From positions 103,195 to 147,131 of the forward strand of contig JANQEA010000072.1 of NCBI GenBank assembly GCA_028278555.1: a DNA stretch of 43,937 bases, read 5' to 3'. The notes below the pieces were generated by a model. It saw nothing but the letters and a program-made list of their open reading frames with translations, was not told the origin of the DNA and made no database searches. Shown piece after piece: positions 16,593 to 25,307 of the stretch. A program made the position numbers and the translations under genes. Position 1 is the first letter of the stretch. Every line of letters starts with the position of its first letter. Origin of the DNA: Candidatus Bipolaricaulota bacterium. Its GTDB lineage: Bacteria > Bipolaricaulota > Bipolaricaulia > UBA7950 > UBA9294.

Positions 16593-17684
16593 ATGACTCG
16601 ATGGAAGACAGGGATACTCGGATGGGTACTGCTGATTGCGGGACTCATCGTATTGCATGGGGGCGGTGTGGCGGCGGCCGCGCGGTCGCTCGACATCGTC
16701 TTCGTCATCGATACGTCGGGCAGCATTAACGCAAACGAGCGCGCACTCGAAATCGGTGGTATCAAGGCGGCTATCGCCGATGTTCTTCTCCCGGCGGCGG
16801 CGGCAATGGAGATTCGCATCGGCGCGGTCTGCTTCTCCAGTCACGCGAAGAAGCTGCTGGACTTGACGCTACTCACCCCGGCGAGTTTGCCGCTCATCAA
16901 CGCCGGCATCGACCGCGCGAACGACTCGAGCAACTGCAGCCACCGCGGCCAAACGAACATCGGCAACGGACTGGAGGTAGCGATTGCACTTCTCGCTACC
17001 GGATCCGCAGAACGCAGCGTTATCAACTTCGTGTCGAACGGGGGCAAAAACACAGGGCCGGATCCGATACTGATCGCGGATGCCTTCAAGAAAGGCGCCG
17101 GACACGAAATCTGGACCCTCGGCGTTGCGGTGAACGCCACGGGCAAGGCGTTGCTCGAGAAGATCGCCGGCCCCGCACCTGCAGGCTACTTCCCGGCGGC
17201 AAGCTTCGACGACTTCAAGCGAGCGGAGACCGAGAAGCTGGGTGACATCGTCAGCGACGATGTCGTAGACAGCTTCGTGGAGCTCCTTGAGGGGCAACTC
17301 ACGCTTCTCGAGAGCTTCCGCACTCTGCTCGTCGACAGCTGGCCGGGATTGGATCCGCAGGTTCGAGTAGAGCTCATGATCAGTTTCGAGGACCTTCTGA
17401 AGCGAATGGTGAAGCTCCTTGTGAGCTTCGAAGACATTCTCAAAGGGAAGTGGCCAACCCTGGATCCGGCGCGCCGCAGTCGGTACCTGCGGGTATTCGA
17501 GGAGATGATCCGACGGCAGTCCGAGCTGCTCGATACGTTCGAGTACCTGGTTAAGAGCCTAGAAGGAATCGCGGTACAGCCACTGCTCGACCCAAGGGGC
17601 TTCGCCGTGCCCGTTCCCTGCACGGACGAGATGCTGACGGAAGGTCTCTGCGGAGAGGAGGAACCACCGGACGCCGAGCCTTAG
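16593..17684 (+). CDS. Secreted von Willebrand factor A-domain protein
   Basis: The protein is 363 residues. Residues 8-30 are a signal peptide (LLIAGLIVLHGGGVAAAA). The vWA domain starts with LDIVFVIDTSGSI, giving the MIDAS residues Asp40, Ser42 and Ser44; Thr121 sits in GQTNIGNGL. The third MIDAS position reads VSNGG, with Asn149 where Asp is usual, so metal binding may be weakened. Residues about 230-325 hold two 38-residue helical repeats (LLESFRTLL..WPGLDP and LLVSFEDIL..WPTLDP) and a partial third. The C terminus has two Cys and an acidic tail. vWA domains bind proteins. AAGGAGGAAGA precedes the ATG. It stands alone in the decayed region. Confidence 0.85.
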   Translation: MTRWKTGILGWVLLIAGLIVLHGGGVAAAARSLDIVFVIDTSGSINANERALEIGGIKAAIADVLLPAAAAMEIRIGAVCFSSHAKKLLDLTLLTPASLPLINAGIDRANDSSNCSHRGQTNIGNGLEVAIALLATGSAERSVINFVSNGGKNTGPDPILIADAFKKGAGHEIWTLGVAVNATGKALLEKIAGPAPAGYFPAASFDDFKRAETEKLGDIVSDDVVDSFVELLEGQLTLLESFRTLLVDSWPGLDPQVRVELMISFEDLLKRMVKLLVSFEDILKGKWPTLDPARRSRYLRVFEEMIRRQSELLDTFEYLVKSLEGIAVQPLLDPRGFAVPVPCTDEMLTEGLCGEEEPPDAEP

Positions 17685-17750
17685 GAGGCCGGCGAGCGAG
17701 AGACGCGGCGAGTCGAGGGGCGTACGCGAGCGGAGCCGAGGCACAAGTCG

Positions 17751-18104
17751 GTGGAGAAGTGGTTGTTCGTCGAGACGAACCGCGGCCATCTCCTGATCAA
17801 CTTGGGGATGGGCGGGGAGATCCTGCTCGTGCCGTGCGGCAAGCTGCCTGAGAAATGGCGCGTTCGATTCGATCTCGACGGCGAGGAGTCTCTCGCGGTT
17901 AACTTCTGGTGGTTCGGGTCCACGCACTACGCACCGCCGGGACAACTCGACGGGCACACGATGTCCGCCGACCTCGGACCGAATGCGCTCGATCTCTCCC
18001 TGAGGAAGTTTCGAACTCTCGTGGCGGGCCGCCGCGCCGTCGTTTCGCCCGGTTTCGTACGAAACGTAATGAACGTTACACTCGTTTCCCGGCTGCCTTC
18101 CTGA
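17751..18104 (+). pseudogene. Fragment of formamidopyrimidine-DNA glycosylase (Fpg/Nei family)
   Basis: The 117-codon frame covers only the middle of an Fpg-type protein: KWLFVETNRGHLLINLGMGG matches the conserved K-L-x-x-G-x-x-L-x-x-L-G-M-x-G region. WWFGSTHYAPPGQL and LGPNALDLSLRKFRTLVAGR match the end of the N-terminal domain. The catalytic N-terminal Pro-Glu, the H2TH domain and the zinc finger are all missing. After about 18035 the frame no longer resembles the family. It begins with GTG without a clear ribosome binding site and lies in the same frame as the vWA gene, 66 bases after its TAG. A decayed base-excision-repair gene is the best reading. Confidence 0.7.
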
Positions 18105-18117
18105 CGGGCCAGTCTGG

Positions 18118-19338
18118 ATGCGCAATGCGAAGAGAGATAGAGTTGGCGCCACTGTGATCGAACCGCTCGGCGAACCAGAACGCGGAAACGGAAGACGATA
18201 CGCGTTCCCCCTCGCGTCAGCGTCGATCTTCCTGTCGATCGCAAATGGGGGCATCGGGCTGATCCTCAAGCTCTTCCTTCAAGAGCAGGGATTCGCTCCG
18301 ATCGTCATCAGCGCAGTCTCCAGCGTCAATGCCGCCGGGATCATGCTCGGCAGTCTCCTCTGGGGCCGGCTGTGCGATCGGACTTCCCGGAGACCGCTCC
18401 TGTTCGTGACGCTTCTCACGGCGGTCGCGTCAGTCGGGGTGCTGATTGCCCTGCCGCCGGCATCCATTGCGTTGGGAAGCTCGTTTGCCCGGGCGTTTGC
18501 TCGACTCGGATTCTCGACCGTCACGATGACGATCATCTCCGGAGCGAGCGTTGCGTCACGGCGCGGGAAGAACTTGTCCTACGTGACGTCGGCGCGGGCA
18601 CTCGGATTCGCCCTCGGCTCGATCGCCGCAGGATTCGTGCTCGAGCAGCTTGGCTTCCGCGGCTCATTTGCGGTGATGGCGTGCGTCCCACTCCTGGGCG
18701 TGGCGTTCCTGTTCCTGCTCCCCCACCAGCGCGTCTCGGCGACTCGTTCTCGGCGGTCGTCCTGGAGACTCGCGTTCTCCTCCGGGCTGACTGAGCTGTA
18801 CGTGAGCACCATCCTTCGCCAGATGGCGATCCACGGAGCCTTCTCGCTGTTGGTCGTCTTCATGGCGACCAACGGAATCCCCGTCCGTTACATCGGCGTG
18901 GTCAGCGCGTTCAACACAGGAACCCAAGTCCTCGCGATGATCCTGTTCGGCCGCTTGGCGGATCGCGTCGGACGACAACGGATCTTCATGCTCGGTTTCG
19001 CTCTCTCCGCGCTTGCCCCATGCGTCTTCACCCTCTCGACCCACGCCGGGATCATGATGCTCGGCTACGCAGTCCTCGGAATCTCTTTCAGCGCGCTCTA
19101 CATCGGCTCGACGGCCCACATCGGCGACAGCGTGCCGGAGGAACGACAGGGGACGATGCTCGGACTTTACGAGACGTCACGCGGCCTTGGGGGCGTGCTC
19201 GGCCCGCTCGTCGCCGGGTCGATCACGCCGCTCGTCGGATTCCGGGGGATGTTCCTGACGATGGGGGGGATCGCGGCGCTCGGGTTCGCGCTGATGCTCT
19301 TCCGCCGACTCGCATCGACCCGGCGATCCCGCACCTGA
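18118..19338 (+). CDS. MFS transporter
   Basis: The 406-residue protein has 12 probable membrane helices and MFS loops WGRLCDRTSRRPL (between segments 2 and 3) and FGRLADRVGRQRI (between 8 and 9). The layout fits the drug-efflux and sugar-efflux branches; the substrate is unknown. The first 26 residues are polar and may not all be translated: no good ribosome binding site precedes the ATG at 18118, so the start is uncertain. It follows the glycosylase remnant and precedes the BTAD regulator by 89 bases; whether it belongs to that operon is unclear. Confidence 0.85.
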   Translation: MRNAKRDRVGATVIEPLGEPERGNGRRYAFPLASASIFLSIANGGIGLILKLFLQEQGFAPIVISAVSSVNAAGIMLGSLLWGRLCDRTSRRPLLFVTLLTAVASVGVLIALPPASIALGSSFARAFARLGFSTVTMTIISGASVASRRGKNLSYVTSARALGFALGSIAAGFVLEQLGFRGSFAVMACVPLLGVAFLFLLPHQRVSATRSRRSSWRLAFSSGLTELYVSTILRQMAIHGAFSLLVVFMATNGIPVRYIGVVSAFNTGTQVLAMILFGRLADRVGRQRIFMLGFALSALAPCVFTLSTHAGIMMLGYAVLGISFSALYIGSTAHIGDSVPEERQGTMLGLYETSRGLGGVLGPLVAGSITPLVGFRGMFLTMGGIAALGFALMLFRRLASTRRSRT

Positions 19339-19427
19339 GCCTTCGCGACCCCTCCGTTCCGCTCAGTATCGAGTTCTACATGACAGTCGGTAGAATGGGC
19401 GCGCTCTGAATGCAAAGGAGGAGGACG

Positions 19428-22361
19428 TTGGCTGAAGTGAGCCTCCGGCTTTTCGGAACGCCGAGTCTCGACATCGACGGCCAGCCGGCACAATTGGGAC
19501 GCCGGAAGGCGATGGCTCTCCTCTCGTACCTCGCAGTCACGCGCAGCCGGCACCATCGCGAGGCGCTCGCGACGCTCCTCTGGCCGGAATCGAGTGCAGA
19601 GGCCTCCTATTCGGCGCTGCGGAACGTCCTCTGGATCCTGCGACAGACACCGCTTGCCCATCTGCTTCGGTCCGATCGGACGGCGGTCGAGCTGACCGAG
19701 GATGAATCGCTCTCGGTGGACGTCCTCCGATTTCGCGATTTGACGTTCGGCTGTCCGGGCAAGGAGCATGCACGGACGGAGGCGTGTCCCAAGTGCGTCG
19801 GCGCGCTCGAAGAGGCGATCTCGCTCGCCGAAACCCCGTTCATGGACGGATTCCTCGTATCGAACGCGGAAGGATTCGACGATTGGCAGTTCGCCGAGCG
19901 GGAGGCGCTCCAGCGAGAACTGACGGAGACCCTCGACCGGATGACTGCGTTCTACGCGGAGGCGGGGGATTGGGCGGACGTGGAGACCCACGCGAGGCGC
20001 TGGCTCCGCGCTGATCGGCTGAACGAGTCCTGCTGGCGCCGCCTGATGCACGCGCTGGCGTCTCTCGGACAGCGGGGCGAAGCGCTCCGCTGCTTCGAGG
20101 AGTGCCGGCGCTCCCTGCAAGAAGAACTCGGCCTCGAACCGGATGGAGCGACGCGCGCTCTCGCTGACCGGATCCGGCTGACCGGCGCGGGGACTGGCGA
20201 ACTATCGGAAGGGGCTCGAAGAACGAACCTCCCGTCGCCGCTGGCGCCCTTTGTCGGGCGATGCCGCCTGATCGGGGAGGCCACGGACCTTCTCGCGAAT
20301 GGAGAGTCGCGGCTCGTCACGCTGGTCGGCCTCGGAGGGATCGGAAAGACGAGCCTCGCTTTGGAGATCGCGCGAAAGCTTGAGAACACGATGGATGACG
20401 GCGTCTTCTTCATCCCACTTGCCGCTGCCGGAGGTCTCGAAGCGGTCGCCTCGGCGATCGCCCGCGCACTCGGCGTTCCCCTCGCGCGAAGCGAGGGGTC
20501 GCGGCTCACCCTGGAGCTGGAGGACTATCTGCGGGAGCGGGAGGTCCTGCTGGTTCTCGATGAGGTGGAGGGAGTCGAGTCGATCGACAGACTCATCTCC
20601 TCATTGCTCCGAGCCGCCCCGAGAATGCGCTGCCTGCTGACATCGCGCATCCCTCTCAGCATCGGCGGCGAGACGACCATTCCGCTGCACGGCCTCGAGT
20701 ACCCAGGCGAGGACACAGCAGCGACATCCCTCGGGGACTACGATGCAATTCGGCTGCTCAAGGTGGCGGAGCGCCGGGTCGACGCGGCCCCGGCGACCCG
20801 CGAGTCGGAGCTGTGCGCCATGGCGCGCGTTGCGCGGCTTCTCGACGGCTTCCCGCTGGGTCTCGAGATGGCCGGTGCCTGGCGGGGCGTCTTCTCCTGG
20901 CAGGAGATCGGCGATCGGATCTCGTCCAGTCTCGACTTCCTCGTCCACACCCATCGAGACGTGCCAGAGCGACATCGGAATCTTCGTGCCGTCTACGAGC
21001 AGGCGTGGAGTCTCCTCACCCGTGAGGAACGCGGCACCCTTCGCCGGCTGGCGATTTTCGAAGGCGGTTTCTCGATCGTCGCCGCCGAACGGGTCGCCGA
21101 CTGCTCGCCAGCCGTCCTCGCATCGCTGGCCAGGCGCTGCCTGATCCGGAGGGTCGCACCGGAGCGATACCACGTGCACGAGCTGCTGAGACAGTTCTCT
21201 CTTCACAATCTTCGGAGCAGTAGGCGGGATTTCGATCTGACGGTGAAGAACCATGGCACATGCTTCGTCGAGTTCGTCGAGGAGTCCTTCGTCAAGCTGA
21301 AGGGGCGGGAGCAGATCGAGACGCTCCGCCGGATGCGGCTGGAACTCCCCAACATCCGTCTCGCATGGCTCGGTGCCGCGGCTCGCGGGCGAGCCGACCT
21401 CCTCGCCCGCGCGACTCACGGACTCTTCTTCTACTTCGATATCGCCGGACACTTCGAGGAAGGTGCTCGTTTCTTCCGAGATGCGATCGAGCGCTTCGAT
21501 AGCGAATCCGACGCAGCCGTCGCCGGGCTTCTCCGCGTCGCCTACGGCTGGTTCACGCAATTCACCGCCGAGGCCGAACCGCGCCAGTGGTTCGGCGAGG
21601 GGATCGAGCTGCTCGACTCTGTCGAGCCGTTCACCGTCGACCATGCGTTGGCAAACGTGATCGCTGAGTATGCCGGCTGGAGTGCCGACACCGAGCGTGC
21701 TCGCGAGCGACTCGGACGGAGTCTGTCGTGGTACCGGAGCGCTGACGATACATGGGGCGAAGCGCTGACGATCGCCGCCCTGGCCGGTGCCGAATTCGGC
21801 GTCGATGCCAACGAGGGAATCCGACTGGCGGAGGAGAGCCTGAAGCTCCGAAAGAAGATCGGAGATCGATGGGGCGAGGCGCTGATCCTCTCCGGGTTGG
21901 CGCACTACGCGGAGGCAGAGGAGAACTGGGATCTCGCGAAGGTCCGCTACCATCAGAGCCAGCGAATCTCGGCTCGCATTTCGGAGGACCTGTTCATGGC
22001 GATCACGGCGCAGCTCGGCCGGGCGCGGGTCGCCAGGAAGCTCGGTGAGTTCGCCGAAGGATTGGAGCTTGCGGAGGATGCATTGCAGCGATCCCGAAAT
22101 CTGAGCAGCCGCCTTCTGATCGCCTGGTCGTTGACGGAGCTCGGCTCCCTGGCCCAAGCGGAAGGCGACAGTGATTCAGCGCGGAGCCGGTACGAAGAGG
22201 CGTTCGATCTGCTCGACGGAACTCCCTGGCGCGCAGGGGCCGGGCACTGCGCGAGGCTCCTGGCCGACGTGGCGGCCGAGGCGGGGGACAAGACGGAGGC
22301 TCGGCGATGGCGGCAGGAAGCAGCGATCTTGTGTCCGAAAGGGAAAGAGAAGGACGGATGA
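19428..22361 (+). CDS. BTAD / SARP-type regulator with NTPase and TPR domains
   Basis: The start is taken as TTG at 19428 because AAAGGAGGAGG lies 4-6 bases upstream; the ATG at 19410 has no site. The 977-residue protein has, in order, an OmpR-like winged helix (residues 1-95, SLRLFGTPSL) and a BTAD helical repeat (about 95-250). An embedded Cys/His cluster (CPGKEHARTEACPKC) may bind zinc. Next come a STAND-type NTPase with Walker A GLGGIGKTS (about 301-309) and Walker B LLVLDE, and C-terminal TPR-like repeats (about 590-970). Such proteins are signal-integrating activators. It overlaps the next gene as ATGA, heading a five-gene unit. Confidence 0.88.
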   Translation: MAEVSLRLFGTPSLDIDGQPAQLGRRKAMALLSYLAVTRSRHHREALATLLWPESSAEASYSALRNVLWILRQTPLAHLLRSDRTAVELTEDESLSVDVLRFRDLTFGCPGKEHARTEACPKCVGALEEAISLAETPFMDGFLVSNAEGFDDWQFAEREALQRELTETLDRMTAFYAEAGDWADVETHARRWLRADRLNESCWRRLMHALASLGQRGEALRCFEECRRSLQEELGLEPDGATRALADRIRLTGAGTGELSEGARRTNLPSPLAPFVGRCRLIGEATDLLANGESRLVTLVGLGGIGKTSLALEIARKLENTMDDGVFFIPLAAAGGLEAVASAIARALGVPLARSEGSRLTLELEDYLREREVLLVLDEVEGVESIDRLISSLLRAAPRMRCLLTSRIPLSIGGETTIPLHGLEYPGEDTAATSLGDYDAIRLLKVAERRVDAAPATRESELCAMARVARLLDGFPLGLEMAGAWRGVFSWQEIGDRISSSLDFLVHTHRDVPERHRNLRAVYEQAWSLLTREERGTLRRLAIFEGGFSIVAAERVADCSPAVLASLARRCLIRRVAPERYHVHELLRQFSLHNLRSSRRDFDLTVKNHGTCFVEFVEESFVKLKGREQIETLRRMRLELPNIRLAWLGAAARGRADLLARATHGLFFYFDIAGHFEEGARFFRDAIERFDSESDAAVAGLLRVAYGWFTQFTAEAEPRQWFGEGIELLDSVEPFTVDHALANVIAEYAGWSADTERARERLGRSLSWYRSADDTWGEALTIAALAGAEFGVDANEGIRLAEESLKLRKKIGDRWGEALILSGLAHYAEAEENWDLAKVRYHQSQRISARISEDLFMAITAQLGRARVARKLGEFAEGLELAEDALQRSRNLSSRLLIAWSLTELGSLAQAEGDSDSARSRYEEAFDLLDGTPWRAGAGHCARLLADVAAEAGDKTEARRWRQEAAILCPKGKEKDG

Positions 22362-23272
22362 CGAATCGAACGCTCGTTCTGATGGCAGCGGGGATGGGTA
22401 GCCGGTACGGCGGTCTGAAACAGATCGAGCCGATCGGACCGAACGGAGAGTGGATCCTCGACTACTCGATCTACGACGCGCTGCGCGCCGGCTTCGACCG
22501 CGTAGTCCTCGTCGTCCGGGAAGAGATCGAGAGGGAGTTTCGAGCGCGATTCGATCGAACCCTCGGGAGTGCATGCCGAATCGACTACGCAATCCAACGG
22601 CTCGATGACCTCCCGGCAGGCTTCTCGCCACCGCCCGGACGAGCGAAGCCGTGGGGAACCGGGCACGCGGTCTGGACATGTCGTGACCTTCTCGAGGGAC
22701 CTTTTGCCGTGATCAACGCCGACGATTTCTACGGGCGAGGTGCGTTCGAACTGCTTGCCGAGTTCCTTGAAGCAACGGACTCTCGAGGAGGCGACCATGC
22801 ACTGGTCGGGTATGAGCTACCGAAGACGCTTTCGGACCTTGGTCCGGTGACCCGCGGCGTCTGCCGCATCAGCGCGGATGGCTTTCTGTCCGAGATCGTC
22901 GAACGTCATCGGGTGCTGGAACGGGATGGCCGGATCGTCTCGTCCGAGGATGGCGCAACGTGGATCGAGCTTCCGGGAAGCGCGACGGCATCGATGAACA
23001 CGTGGGGGTTCAGCGCTGACTTCATCGCGGAGGTGTCGCACCGATTTCCGACGTTCCTGGCGGAGAACGTAGACAGGCTAGAGACGGCCGAGTTCTTCCT
23101 CCCAGAGATCGTTCATACCCTCATCGAGTCAGGACAGGCACGTGTCCGAGTGTTGGCGACAGACGCCACGTGGTTCGGCATCACGTTCAAGGAAGATGCG
23201 GCGCGCTCGAGAGAGAAGATGAAAGGACTGATCGAGAGCGGTATCTACCCGGAACGCCTATGGAGCCTCTAA
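22358..23272 (+). CDS. Sugar-phosphate nucleotidyltransferase (NTP transferase family)
   Basis: The 304-residue protein starts with the nucleotide-binding signature LMAAGMGSRYGGLKQ, the GxGxR form of sugar-1-phosphate nucleotidyltransferases. FAVINADDFYG carries the metal-binding Asp. These enzymes join a sugar-1-phosphate to a nucleoside triphosphate, giving a nucleotide sugar and pyrophosphate. The neighbouring kinase would supply the sugar-1-phosphate, so a two-step salvage (kinase, then nucleotidyltransferase) is likely, probably on N-acetylhexosamine. The ATG overlaps the BTAD stop as ATGA, and its own end overlaps the kinase start by 13 bases. Confidence 0.85.
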   Translation: MTNRTLVLMAAGMGSRYGGLKQIEPIGPNGEWILDYSIYDALRAGFDRVVLVVREEIEREFRARFDRTLGSACRIDYAIQRLDDLPAGFSPPPGRAKPWGTGHAVWTCRDLLEGPFAVINADDFYGRGAFELLAEFLEATDSRGGDHALVGYELPKTLSDLGPVTRGVCRISADGFLSEIVERHRVLERDGRIVSSEDGATWIELPGSATASMNTWGFSADFIAEVSHRFPTFLAENVDRLETAEFFLPEIVHTLIESGQARVRVLATDATWFGITFKEDAARSREKMKGLIESGIYPERLWSL

Positions 23273-24393
23273 CCGGAGACCGAAGCCCGAGGACGATCGC
23301 CGATCGTTTCGAGGTCGGGGGAGACATCGTGTCGGTCCGACCGCTCGGCGAGGGACACATCAACGCCACGTACGCCGTCGCCACGGATCGCGAAGACGAC
23401 CGGCGCTACGTCCTACAGCGAATCAACCGAGCGATCTTCCGGAACCCGGAAGCGGTGATCCGAAACGCCGAACGGATCGTGTCGCACGTTCGGCCGAAGA
23501 TCCGCGACGAGGGAGGCGATCCGGATCGCGAGTGTCTGACTCCGATCCGAACGCAGAGTGGTCAACCATTCGCGCGCGATCCTGAAGGGGATGTCTGGCG
23601 CTGTTGCACGTTGATCGAGGGCGCGTCAGCCCACTCGACCCTGACGAGCGCGAAACAGGTGGAGACGATCGCCCGGGCATTCGGACGCTTCCTTCGACAC
23701 CTGGGCGACTACCCGCCAGGCGGATTGGAGATCACGCTTCCGGGTCTCCACGACACATTGCGTCATCTCGACACCCTCCGGGAGGCCGCGCGGACAGATC
23801 CGCTCGGGCGCGCACCCGATGTGCACCAGGAGTTGGCGCTCATCGAGGAACAGCGTGAGACGATCGTGGCGTGGGCGGCTCGTCTGGCTTCCAGGGACAT
23901 TCCAGTACGTGCCGTTCACAACGACACCAAGATCAACAACGTTCTCGTCGACAACGCGTCGGGGCACGGGATCTGCGTGATCGATCTCGATACGGTCATG
24001 CCTGGTTCGGCTGTCATCGATATCGGCGACTGTGCCCGCTCGGCGCTGACGAGAGTCGCCGAGCCAGGGCAGGAGGCGGAAACCTTCAGCGCCGTCATCC
24101 GAGGCTATCTCGCCGAACTCGGTTCGCTCCTCACAGATGCCGAGATCGAGCAGATCGTCCCGGCGGCGAGGGCGATCGCTGTCGAGCTGGGAAGTCGGTT
24201 CCTCGCCGACCACCTCACTGGAGATCGATGGTTCCCCGTCGCGCGTCCCTCCGAGAATCTCGATCGTGCTCGGGGGCAACTGCAGATCGCACGGCACCTT
24301 GAGATGAACGAGACCGACTACGTGGAGATCGTTCGGCGAGCGGCCGGCCGCCGCTCGCTTCGAGGGACTCGCTCCGGTACGCTGGACACGTGA
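23260..24393 (+). CDS. N-acetylhexosamine 1-kinase-like phosphotransferase
   Basis: The 377-residue protein has the aminoglycoside-phosphotransferase/choline-kinase fold. The catalytic motif HNDTKINNVLVD (His220, Asp222, Asn227) and metal site VIDLDTVMPG (Asp242, Asp244) closely follow the pattern of NahK, which phosphorylates GlcNAc and GalNAc at C1 with ATP. The N-terminal lobe has LGEGHINATYAV as the nucleotide loop. Substrate identity is inferred from these motifs and from the adjacent nucleotidyltransferase. The ATG at 23260 lies inside the previous gene. Its stop overlaps the ABC ATPase start as GTGA. Confidence 0.82.
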   Translation: MEPLTGDRSPRTIADRFEVGGDIVSVRPLGEGHINATYAVATDREDDRRYVLQRINRAIFRNPEAVIRNAERIVSHVRPKIRDEGGDPDRECLTPIRTQSGQPFARDPEGDVWRCCTLIEGASAHSTLTSAKQVETIARAFGRFLRHLGDYPPGGLEITLPGLHDTLRHLDTLREAARTDPLGRAPDVHQELALIEEQRETIVAWAARLASRDIPVRAVHNDTKINNVLVDNASGHGICVIDLDTVMPGSAVIDIGDCARSALTRVAEPGQEAETFSAVIRGYLAELGSLLTDAEIEQIVPAARAIAVELGSRFLADHLTGDRWFPVARPSENLDRARGQLQIARHLEMNETDYVEIVRRAAGRRSLRGTRSGTLDT

Positions 24394-25307
24394 TACGCAC
24401 GGAGAACCTCACACGACGCTACGGGCAGCGGACGGCAGTCGATCGGCTGACGATCGAGATCGCGAAGGGCGAGATCGTTGGCCTTCTCGGCCCGAACGGC
24501 GCTGGCAAGACAACGACCATCCGGATGCTCGCGGGGATGATCGCTCCCTCCTCGGGCACGGCTCGCGTTGGGGAGTACGATCCGGCCCGAGAGCCGGAGG
24601 CCGTTCACGAGTCGCTCGGGCTGCTGACGGAGGCCCCCGGCTTCTACGAGCGGCTGACCGCCGAGCAGAACCTCGCGTACTTCGCACGCTTCTACGATCG
24701 GATCGACACGGCAGCTGCCGTCGAGCGCTCCCTCGATCGGATGGGCTTGCTCGATCGGCGGCGCGATCGCGTCGCGTCGTTCTCCAAGGGGATGAAGCAG
24801 CGGCTCGCCCTCGCACGCGTCCTCGTCCACAATCCGCAGATCCTCCTGCTCGACGAGCCGACGGCCGGACTCGATCCCGAGGCGGCACGCGATCTGCGCA
24901 AGCTGATCATCGACCTACGCGAAGAAGGACGGACGATCCTCGTCTCGACCCACAACCTGACCGAGGCGGAAGGGCTCTGTCAGCGGATCGCGGTCATCCA
25001 GACGCGGCTGATCGCGCTCGATACGCCCGCCGCGCTCCGTGACGCGAGATCCCGTTCGGCGGTTCGCGTCCGGCTCGTTCGCGGGAACTCGGGTCTCGTC
25101 GCCGCTCTTCGCGAGCTTCCGTTCGTTGAGAATACGGAGGTGACGGACGGCGAGAGCCTGCTGATCGTTGCGGTCGAAGATATCGATCGCGATCGTCCTC
25201 GCCTCGTCGCGCGGATTGTTGAGCTCGGCGGCGAGATCCTCGAGGTCGCCGAGGAGCGAAGGTCGCTCGAAGAGGTCTACCTCGACCTCGTCCGGGAGGA
25301 CGCATGA
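24390..25307 (+). CDS. ABC transporter ATP-binding protein (ABC-2 exporter type)
   Basis: This 305-residue ATPase has Walker A GPNGAGKTTT (about 34-43), the signature FSKGMKQRLALAR, which is the export-type variant, Walker B LLLDEPTAGLDP and the switch His (STHNLTE). The C-terminal 80 residues match the regulatory extension of ABC-2/NatA-type exporters. It powers the permease encoded immediately downstream (ATGA overlap). It starts with GTG overlapping the kinase stop as GTGA. The cargo is unknown; placement with sugar-activation genes could mean a glycan-related substrate, but this is only context. Confidence 0.9.
   Translation: MIRTENLTRRYGQRTAVDRLTIEIAKGEIVGLLGPNGAGKTTTIRMLAGMIAPSSGTARVGEYDPAREPEAVHESLGLLTEAPGFYERLTAEQNLAYFARFYDRIDTAAAVERSLDRMGLLDRRRDRVASFSKGMKQRLALARVLVHNPQILLLDEPTAGLDPEAARDLRKLIIDLREEGRTILVSTHNLTEAEGLCQRIAVIQTRLIALDTPAALRDARSRSAVRVRLVRGNSGLVAALRELPFVENTEVTDGESLLIVAVEDIDRDRPRLVARIVELGGEILEVAEERRSLEEVYLDLVREDA

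Noticed and set aside
20601..22157. A 518-codon open frame on the minus strand
   Set aside because: It is antisense to the BTAD regulator; the plus-strand product has clear ATPase and TPR motifs.
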